From Pyrus communis (taxonomy: Eukaryota > Streptophyta > Magnoliopsida > Rosales > Rosaceae): a DNA stretch of 64,000 bases. The notes beneath the pieces were generated by a model. The model did not search any database. It was not told the origin of the DNA and saw nothing but the letters and a program-made list of their open reading frames with translations. Every line of letters starts with the position of its first letter. The stretch's first letter is position 1. The stretch lies in the NCBI RefSeq assembly GCF_963583255.1, contig NC_084818.1:10604222-10668221 (forward strand), written 5' to 3'. Shown here in pieces: positions 56,661-64,000 of this stretch. A program made the translations under genes and the position numbers.

Positions 56661-59600
56661 TCAGCCAGCAGCGACTGCATCGGCCCTTGGACTCGCATCC
56701 AGGAGTTGGTGCAGCTTCGTCCCATTGTTTTTCTCGTAAGCGTCACTGTCTTTCTCAGCATCCCTAGCAATAGAACCTGCGTTATTAACTCTTGACAGTA
56801 GGTTCTCGGTACTGAAAGGTTGGACCCTCTTATCATCAATGTTCATGATGATGTCTTCCATTCTTCCTACGCGTGCGTTTTTGAGTTTATCCTAGTATGT
56901 GGAAGAAAATGTATGTTAACACAAGAAAAACAGCCGCATAAATTTTCATCAATTTCCGAGTAAAGAAATGATTCTGAAATAGTATGTGGATGTACCAGTA
57001 ATGTAGTGTTTTCTAGCCTCAGTGTAGCAGAATTCTCGGTTAACCGGTTTATTTCAGATTTAAGTCCCACATTGTCTGCAGATAAGGCCTCGACCTTTCG
57101 TGCAAGTTCTTCAGTCTCAGCCTGGAAGGAATAAGCATTAGCATCATATCTTCATTAATAAGAACACTCGCTACAAAAAGAATATTGGAACATTGATCTT
57201 CCACAACTTTCATACCTGCTTCCTCAACCTGGATCTTCTAGCAGATTCCCGATTAGATTGTTTCCTCCTTTCCCGTTTTATCTCCCGGTCATTCTGTGAA
57301 TCATATTCAAGCCACCATAAGCTACATTCGGTGGTGCATAATTTGGATTAAGTATGAGAAACAAAAGCATATCTAACAACTACAATGCAATATACGCAAA
57401 CCATACATGTATCCAGGTTTCCGGAGGCAAAACTGCACAGGATTGCGGAACAGTGGTAGGACTTGCCTTCGAGTTCAAGATAGGCAAGTTCTTGAGTTCC
57501 AACGCTGTGGTCATGCCAGGAGAAACAGCTGGTCCAACCAATTTTCCCGGGATACCAACAGCAGCAAGAGTTACACCCAACACTTCATTAGTAGCTGCAC
57601 TTGCCTCCTCAGCTGGTCCAGGCTGCATGTCAGTCTTCCCTTCTCCAGCTGTTGGAACAAATATTGAGCACAAATACGTGTCAAAAACAGGTTGTATAGA
57701 ACTTAAGATTTTGTGTACTGTAAAAAACCAGTGAATCTATCACTGCATCAAAGCAGAGGATCCTGATTTTAAACCTCCAAAACTATAACCTATCAAAGTC
57801 TCAATTAAGTGGTGGAGAGATGTTCTCATGCGAGTGAATGTGTTTGGAAGTAAAACAACAACTGGCTCACATCTTAAGACTTTAAGCTTTATGATATAAG
57901 AGCGATTTACTAAAAAATACTGATCGCAGGCCCACTCTATTGTTCATCAAGATGTAACAATGGGTCAAGAACATTCATACCAGTGGCTGGTGTTCCCTCA
58001 CGACTTCTTTTTCTTCTGGTTTGATTTGCCTGGATATATAGTGCAATTTAACTTCTCTATTAACCATCAATATACATAGACGATTCAAATCAAGTGAAAA
58101 AAAAAAGAAGGTATAACAGAAACATGCTACAAGCAAAGGAAGAAGTCCTTACTGCAGCAGTATTCCCATCACTTCCATTACTAGAACCTTCAGTCCCAGA
58201 ACTATTAACATGGTAACAAATACACCAAATTAGCACATAAATAATATATTTATACAAAGAACTAAGAGCCTAGTGGACAAATTTTCCAGATACAAGTGAG
58301 CAAAGGGAAAATTCCAGTCCACCAGAGAGTGGACCATATTAGTGCACTAGAAGGAGTATCTAAAAGGTTGAAGAACGAAAGGAAGAACGAAGATAATCTG
58401 GTTTACAAACCTCTGGGAGAGACTACGCTCAGCTCCACCTTCGGCATTCATAACATTACCACTTCCTATTGACATTGCAAGCCCATCAAATCCTTTCAAC
58501 TTTTTCATTAACCCACGGTCTGTATTGCCAGATGACTTTGTTGGTGTTTCCATATTCAAAGGAGTCGCAGCCTGCATTATTGCACCACAATAGAGTTACA
58601 TTCAAACATAAAAATTAAACCGCTTAACCATGGAGATAGTGTAGGTCAAAACTTCACTTACAGCAGGTGAGGATGGACCCCCTTGACCATGGGATGCCTA
58701 TATCAAGAAAAACGATTCATTAATAAGTAAGAAACTTCCAGTCTTGTAAATATTACGTTATATCACACAGGTAAAAAGGGGAGGGTGGGGGAAGACACTG
58801 GATTGCACAACTTCTTTTGAACGAAAAGGGTGGAAGGAGTTATCAATTATTGATTGAGCGCTATATCTACATAAAGAAATAGGAATACTTATTAATTTCC
58901 ATTGGAGATCAGCGGCAATTGGAATATCCAGCAAGTACTAGTACAAATACGTGTACATAACAATAGTAATGAAGTGGGGCCAATACAATCAAGCATCCGC
59001 TTTCAAAAGGTGTAGCAATAACGTTGGGGAACTTTAAAAATCAATAAATCACTCCAAACTGAAAATCAAACAGAAACTCTGATGAAATGCAGATCTTCAC
59101 TAAAAATGATGAGAATTTAAACTTACAAGAGGAACTGCCGGATGTGCGTAAACACCTCCATGCGAGTATACTGCATAAGGCGCCCCATAGGGTGGCATCA
59201 TATGCTGAAAGAATTAACAAGTCAGCAACTTCTCAAACAGTATACTGAAGTTATTCCAGCATGCAATGCAATTGCGAATTTAAATCGAATGAACCACCTT
59301 GAAGTAAAAGAAAGTACCTGTGGTGGGGGCCACATATAGGGATGAGGAGGGTGGCCAGAAGCCATAGCTGAGTTGTAATATGGAGGGAGAGCAACTCTCG
59401 GACCATAATAAGCCTGAAGGTATAAAACATTAGTGCTAATCAGTTTACATGAAATGGTACAATATAAATCCCAAAAAGTTGTTGGATCAAAACTGCAAAA
59501 CAAAGTTGTAACCTGCATGGCTGCCCAATCAGGATAGACATGCATATTGGTCTGATTGTTAGGATTTGCCTGATCCTGTCAACGTAAAATGATTGGGAAA

Positions 59601-59729
59601 TACTTAGATACAAGCTCCAACAGTAAACAACTAAGATTAACACGAAAACAATGTATCTCAGCTTACTGCCGGCAGAGGCGAATATGATTTTTCAGATTTA
59701 ACAGACTTTGCATCATCATCGTTTCCCAT
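56661..59729 (-). CDS. GBF3: G-box-binding bZIP factor, GBF3-like
   Basis: Twelve coding exons on the minus strand (59667-59729, 59513-59575, 59318-59413, 59127-59204, 58662-58697, 58411-58571, 58153-58201, 57981-58029, 57407-57648, 57216-57293, 56996-57121, 56661-56891) give 423 residues in consistent phase. The N-terminal half is the Pro-rich MFMR domain (VYPDWAAMQ, AYYGPRVALPPYYNSAMASG, PHPYMWPPPQHMMPPYG). Exon 6 has the GLMKKLKGFDGLAMS block, and exon 8 a KRKRSRE basic patch. The bZIP spans exons 10-12: basic region RERRKQSNRESARRSRLRKQ with the N-x7-R signature, then a leucine zipper (LARKVEALSADNVGLKSEIN). It ends KLHQLLDASPRADAVAAG, as in GBF3. It should bind CACGTG sites as homo- or heterodimer in the nucleus. 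The structure looks intact. Confidence 0.95.
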
Positions 59730-61440
59730 GGATAAACACTATGGCTTATTCAAAGATATCGTGAAGAAGTATTGCGAACTTCCTTGATTAGAGCATCACT
59801 CCTTTGATCTGTCCAGACTGCACATTGCATAAATAGGTGCCATGAACAACTGTACCCGATAAAAAAATGCTAGGCTTATAAACAAAAGCACAAAAAATGT
59901 GGAACCAATATCAACACAACCACAGACATTCATCACAAACTCGAGTTGATAGTCTTATAATTGCAGGAAATTGACGCTAGCTCATGGCATCCTTCATTTC
60001 CGTTCATGTACGTTTCCTAGTTTAGCAAATCCACAGTGACCGAAAACAACAACTAGCAAACTCAACAAACAATATTGTACCTATGTATTGCATAGAAAAA
60101 AGAAATTAGTGCACATCTCTTCGAGTCAACTTTCTATTGGGAATTCCTAACACAAACCAAAACCGATATGCTCTTTGGAAAACATTAGAACAATGAATCG
60201 ATTCAGCTCGATAAACAAACTCAATTAACGCTAAAGCAACAACAACAATACCACGTTGCTTCAGATTGCTTGTTCAACACAGGCTAAGTATACAGGTTAG
60301 ATTAATGCACATATGAAACTGTTCCTATCCTATCCGCCAAATCGAAAACACACCGATCGAAACCAGAGGAATCGGAATCTCCGGTAAATCTAAAAGACTG
60401 ATTGAAGACAGTGCTGATTACATCACACTAGAACAACAATTGAGACTTAAAATATTTACCAAATTTTGTAGTAGCGATTAGCTGCTTGCTTATGTGAGTG
60501 TTCATCAACTAATTAAAAAATTAGCAAGAATACAAATACATCCATGCCTGTTTTCTCTTTTGATAAATTAATTACAATATTCTCACAAATATCTTTCACC
60601 GAAACAAAACGGGGATCAAGTTAATCAGAACATACAAAATTAGGAAATTAAAAATTAAATAAAATCTGGGGGGTAAAATGGTATTTCCACCAAATCACGT
60701 CATAGCAGGATAATGATACATTGCATCACCAAATCCATCAAAGCAATTAACCCTGCGATTAAATGACAGATACGCCCTTCACAGGCAAAAACATTTTTCT
60801 TAGAAATCGTCTTATAATTTTGTATTTGTATCAGATGATTTGATTAGTTCTAATCTAACACGAATTATTATACTTTGGAATCCTAATTTCTTCTCTATTT
60901 TTGTACAGTTGGACAGAAAACAGTGAACCGAGAAAATTTCTAAATCAAATCATAAAATTCCAGCATAAACAAACAGAATTCTTCAGATCAATGAAAACTC
61001 AAAAGATTCCACTCTAATCCTCTGTTTGGTTGTTAGGAAAATCTCAAGCTGCCGGAAAATAATTTAAAAGACGTATACTTTGAATTCCTTAATCTTCCTA
61101 AACATTTTCTCACCGTAATTCCGTTCAAGTAACAACGAGATTAAGCTCTTTCCCCTTACTTTATCCCTTTTCTCAGCAACCAAACAGAGGCTGAGACACA
61201 ACACAAACGAAAAAAATCAACCGGAACTCAAAATTAAACGTACCTAAAACTCTCAATCCGAATCTTCACCTCCAGACGTCCGAAACCAAAGCTAAAAAGA
61301 AAAAAAAAAAAAACTGCAGAATTTGCTTCAAAATTCGTCAAAGCTTCAACTGTCTTCAATGGCGGCCCGGGTTTCACATCCCCTGCATTTTATTTCTCTC
61401 TCTAAAAATTTCGATATAAAGAACTTGTTTTATATTTGCA
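59730..61440 (-). other. GBF 5' UTR with a long leader intron
   Basis: Just before the ATG the acceptor TGTGCAG is at about 59818-59820, so the leader part is 59730-59817. A GTACGT donor at 61238-61243 follows a GC-richer leader exon from about 61244 to 61440 (GACGTCTGGAGGTGAAGATT). The leader intron would be about 1.4 kb. The exact transcription start is not known. No gene lies inside the intron. Confidence 0.6.
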
Positions 61441-61454
61441 CAGGTATACAATTT

Positions 61455-61780
61455 AGAGAGAGAGAGAGAGAGAGAGATAGAGAGATGTAGTTATGCAGGA
61501 GAAGAACAAGAGGGAGAGGAGGAGGAAGAAGAAGAAGAGCGCCAAGGCAACGGCCACGTCACGAAACACGTGTCGTATGAGAAGGAGATCGTAGACGGTA
61601 CACCGTATATACGAGGTGGTGTGGAGGTTGTTGAGCTGGCCCGTCGATATTCGCGCTGGCCATCTTTATTTATTCCAGCGTGACCTTGTCCGTACACGTG
61701 TTTAGGGGCCATTCATCTACGCGTCCCGGGTTCCGGGTCCACCCTAGTCCACCCATCTTGTGGCTGACGTGGTCCTTGTC
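61455..61780 (-). promoter_or_regulatory. GBF promoter with G-boxes
   Basis: CACGTG occurs at 61567-61572 and 61695-61700; a further ACGT core is TGACGTGG at 61765-61772, and CCACGTCA near 61554. A (GA)n run lies at 61456-61478. The palindromic CACGTG is the target of G-box factors, including the product of the gene behind it. Confidence 0.6.
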
Positions 61781-62137
61781 CACTTCATTAATTAATTACC
61801 CGAATTACAAATAAATCAATTAATAATTTGAGATTTCTCAGGTTTGGTTTTCCGTCGATTGTGAATTTAATATCAAATTTTAGGTTTTATTAAAAATATA
61901 TTATTGTATTAAAACTCCGTGAAAGATGCTTTAATCTTTCACTGCAAAATTGAAGGATGTAGTTTGAAATTAACTCAAACTTGTACATTACATGGTTTTA
62001 GCAGAGTCGTCTATGAGACTTTGAGGTATGTGCTAAATTTATAAAAGGGGTCATTTTTAATATAGTTTTAAATTTTAAAAAGGTATGACAATGTATTGAT
62101 ATTATAAAATATTCACTTAAATCAAAATAAAATCATT
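61781..62137. other. Intergenic, no gene seen
   Basis: AT-rich DNA upstream of the GBF promoter; nothing recognised. Confidence 0.4.
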
Positions 62138-62304
62138 TAGTACTACGGTCTAGTGGTATTCTTCTTCACTTGTAAATGAGAGGTTTTATATTCAATTATA
62201 GTCAAAGACGAATTTGAGCCGTATTATTATTAATCGATAGTGAGGCTTAGCTTACTCTTCCACCCTCTTTGCGTAGATAATATCGTTTGTTCAAAAAAAA
62301 AAAA
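62138..62304 (+). repeat. tRNA-related SINE, copy 3, with poly(A)
   Basis: Starts TTAGTACTACGGTCTAGTGG (A-box-like) and has a B-box-like region near TATTCAATTATAGTC. Then comes AAAGACGAATTTGAGCCGTA, CCACCCTCTTTGCGTAGATA and a final A-run to 62304. This copy defines the family's 3' end. Confidence 0.8.
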
Positions 62305-62746
62305 TCAAAACTATTTAGCATTCACTGATTGCATGTTTACAAGTGTCATCAATGATAAGTAAAAAGAGTTACAAACATAACCTTCACTAAATAATCAAAA
62401 GCAATTTTATCTTAAACAATCAAACATAAAAAAATTAAAAATAAAAAATAAAAAAAATCAGACCTCTAACTTTAAAGTTCACTTCTATGACATTGTTATG
62501 ATATAAAATTAAGATATTGTCGCTTTTCAGGATGTTATTATTGACACTCAAAATATCTCATTTTACTCCAAGTTCTTATAAAAAGTGCACATTGGGGTTT
62601 AAAGGGCTAACAAAAGCAATTCTTTAAATATAGAACATTATTACATGATGTTAGATGACAAAAATTTAAGGGCTCCTTCAAATTTAGAATCATGTGCGAC
62701 TGCACCTTTCACTCCCCATGAACGCCCCCTCTAGGTTTTGGAGCCT
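62305..62746. other. Intergenic, no gene seen
   Basis: AT-rich with A-runs near 62432-62455; nothing recognised. Confidence 0.4.
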
Positions 62747-63135
62747 TTAGACTATCTCTAAATGAGATATCAAATTTTAAGTGAAATATCATGTAATCAA
62801 ATTTGAATATAAGAATAAACTCTAACTAATATATCAATCCTACGTGGATTGACATATGAATTTTCAGATGTCAAATTTGACATATAAAAAAAGGTAATGT
62901 CAAGTAATTTTTTAACTATTTTATTATGTGAGTCTCAATAACGTACCAATTATAAATCTTAAAAATTTATTTTAATTGATTTCTTTTTAAAAATTGGTCA
63001 TACAAATATCAATTATAACAAAAACCAAAAAAAAAAACATATGGATCGGAGGAAGAGAAAATTTGACATTATCACGTCAGCCACAAACTAACATTTGACA
63101 TTTATTTTTTGACATTTCCATTGGAAATGCTCTTA
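62747..63135. mobile_element. Harbinger-type MITE with TTA duplication
   Basis: The element 62750-63132 starts GACTATCTCTAAATGAGATA and ends CATTTCCATTGGAAATGCTC; the ends are inverted. TTA flanks both sides (62747-62749 and 63133-63135), the target duplication of PIF/Harbinger elements. It is 383 bp and non-coding. The ends match those of the HSP70-carrying element at 25308. Confidence 0.8.
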
Positions 63136-63179
63136 AGCTGAGGAAACCTCCATTTTTTTTTATTTAAAAAATGGGGATT

Positions 63180-63935
63180 CATTGTGGAATCCACACCACT
63201 TCAAACTTCAACGATCCATATCGTCTATTTTTTAAGTTGTATAGATCATCCTTACAAAATATTAACTAAATCGAAAATATGTGAAGCATTTAATTGAGTT
63301 CAAAGAAATTGACGAACATTTTGTTATGAGAAATATTGAAATTTCATCGTGACAATTCAATTGTAGCAATGTCCCTCAACTTTAACCAAATTAGAACAAT
63401 GGTCTCTTAACTAAAAATTCATTAACATTAGTCCTTCAACTTATGAAAACGTGCAGCTATAGGCATTTTCGCCAACTCTGTTAGAACTTCTGTTAAAATG
63501 AGTCATGTGTCATACACGTGAGGCTAAATCAGGAGGCAAATATGGAAAATCAAATAAAAAAAGCTTGTATGAATGGTCCATCAACTTTAATCCAGCTGGA
63601 GAAATTGTCTCTCAACTTTAACTCAATTGGAGCACTGGTCCTTCAACTTTAATCCAATTGTAGCAAGGGTCCTTCCAACATAACTCATTTTGACGAAAAG
63701 GACCATAACTGCACGTTTTGATGAGTTGAGAGACCAATGGTAATTGATTTTTAGTCAAAAGATCGTTGCTCCTATTTGATTAAAGTTAAGAGACTATTGC
63801 TACATTTTACTCTTAAATAGGCAGATAGTTTCGGATTGAATTGAATTTTGCAGGAATGATCAATGAATTGAAACTTACAAAATAAACGGTTTAGATCGTT
63901 GAAATTCAATGAAAAGGGTGTCGCATAAATAAATC
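63180..63935. repeat. Dispersed repeat interrupted by a MITE
   Basis: 63180-63356 and 63812-63935 match the two halves of the uninterrupted copy at 24712-25005. Between them lies an element of about 455 bp with inverted ends: TGTAGCAATGTCCCTCAACT at the left and AAGAGACTATTGCTACATTT at the right. Inside it are several variants of TGGTCCTTCAACTTTAATCC. Confidence 0.7.
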
Positions 63936-64000
63936 CTATTTTAAAATTTAAAGGGCCTGTAGACAAATTTTTTATTGTTAAAAAATGTTTTTTTAAAATG

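Overview
This window is nuclear DNA of a dicot plant. The genes have GT-AG introns, AT-rich intergenic DNA and pyrimidine-rich leaders, and the products are plant families (arabinogalactan peptide, CRF-type ERF, NDR1/HIN1-like, GBF bZIP). The repeat load (Cassandra, Harbinger-type MITEs, GCCTAGGCG-rich elements) fits a woody Rosaceae genome such as apple or pear. That species guess is inference from recalled repeat families, not a database result.

Layout. 1-4620: a fold-back repeat, an arabinogalactan peptide gene (1676-2207, +), an unrecognised membrane-type fragment and MITEs. 4904-6913 (+): an intronless, shortened SPT5-like gene that looks like a retrocopy. 7908-11036 (-): a ten-exon mitochondrial carrier of the MTM1 type, convergent with it. 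13070-14347 (+): a broken F-box/FBD-LRR gene. 14860-15793 (-): a three-exon gene with one in-frame stop that resembles the PDV plastid-division proteins. 15.8-22.1 kb: gene-poor, with nested fold-back elements. 22155-23003 (-): a cytokinin response factor. 25308-26274: a Harbinger-type element that carries a broken HSP70 fragment.

27668-36040 is a young complete LTR retrotransposon (two 1427-bp LTRs, TSD GGAAC). It encodes gag but no recognisable pol, and has a long antisense coiled-coil ORF between gag and the 3' LTR. Its LTRs hold about ten copies of a short inverted-repeat unit whose arms change in a compensating way. 36587-39242 (-): a four-exon ubiquitin-conjugating E2. 40960-45253: a dead L1-type LINE, split by a solo LTR (TSD TGAAT), itself split by a tandem Cassandra array of four LTRs (TSD TCAAT). 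47359-48126 (-): an NHL/LEA-2 protein. 51166-51237 (+): initiator tRNA-Met. 51556-54032 (-): an eight-exon glucose-6-phosphate 1-epimerase. 56661-59729 (-): a GBF3-like bZIP with a long 5'-UTR intron and ACGT elements in its promoter. 61.7-64 kb: SINE and MITE copies, one nested in another.

The genes are unrelated housekeeping or regulatory genes, each with its own promoter; there is no cluster or pathway. What is notable is the transposon biology: gene capture, retrocopying, nested insertions with restorable target sites, and a gag-only retroelement with an antisense ORF and structured repeats. All intron-exon calls were made by hand from splice sites, reading phase and family similarity recalled from knowledge; no search was run.
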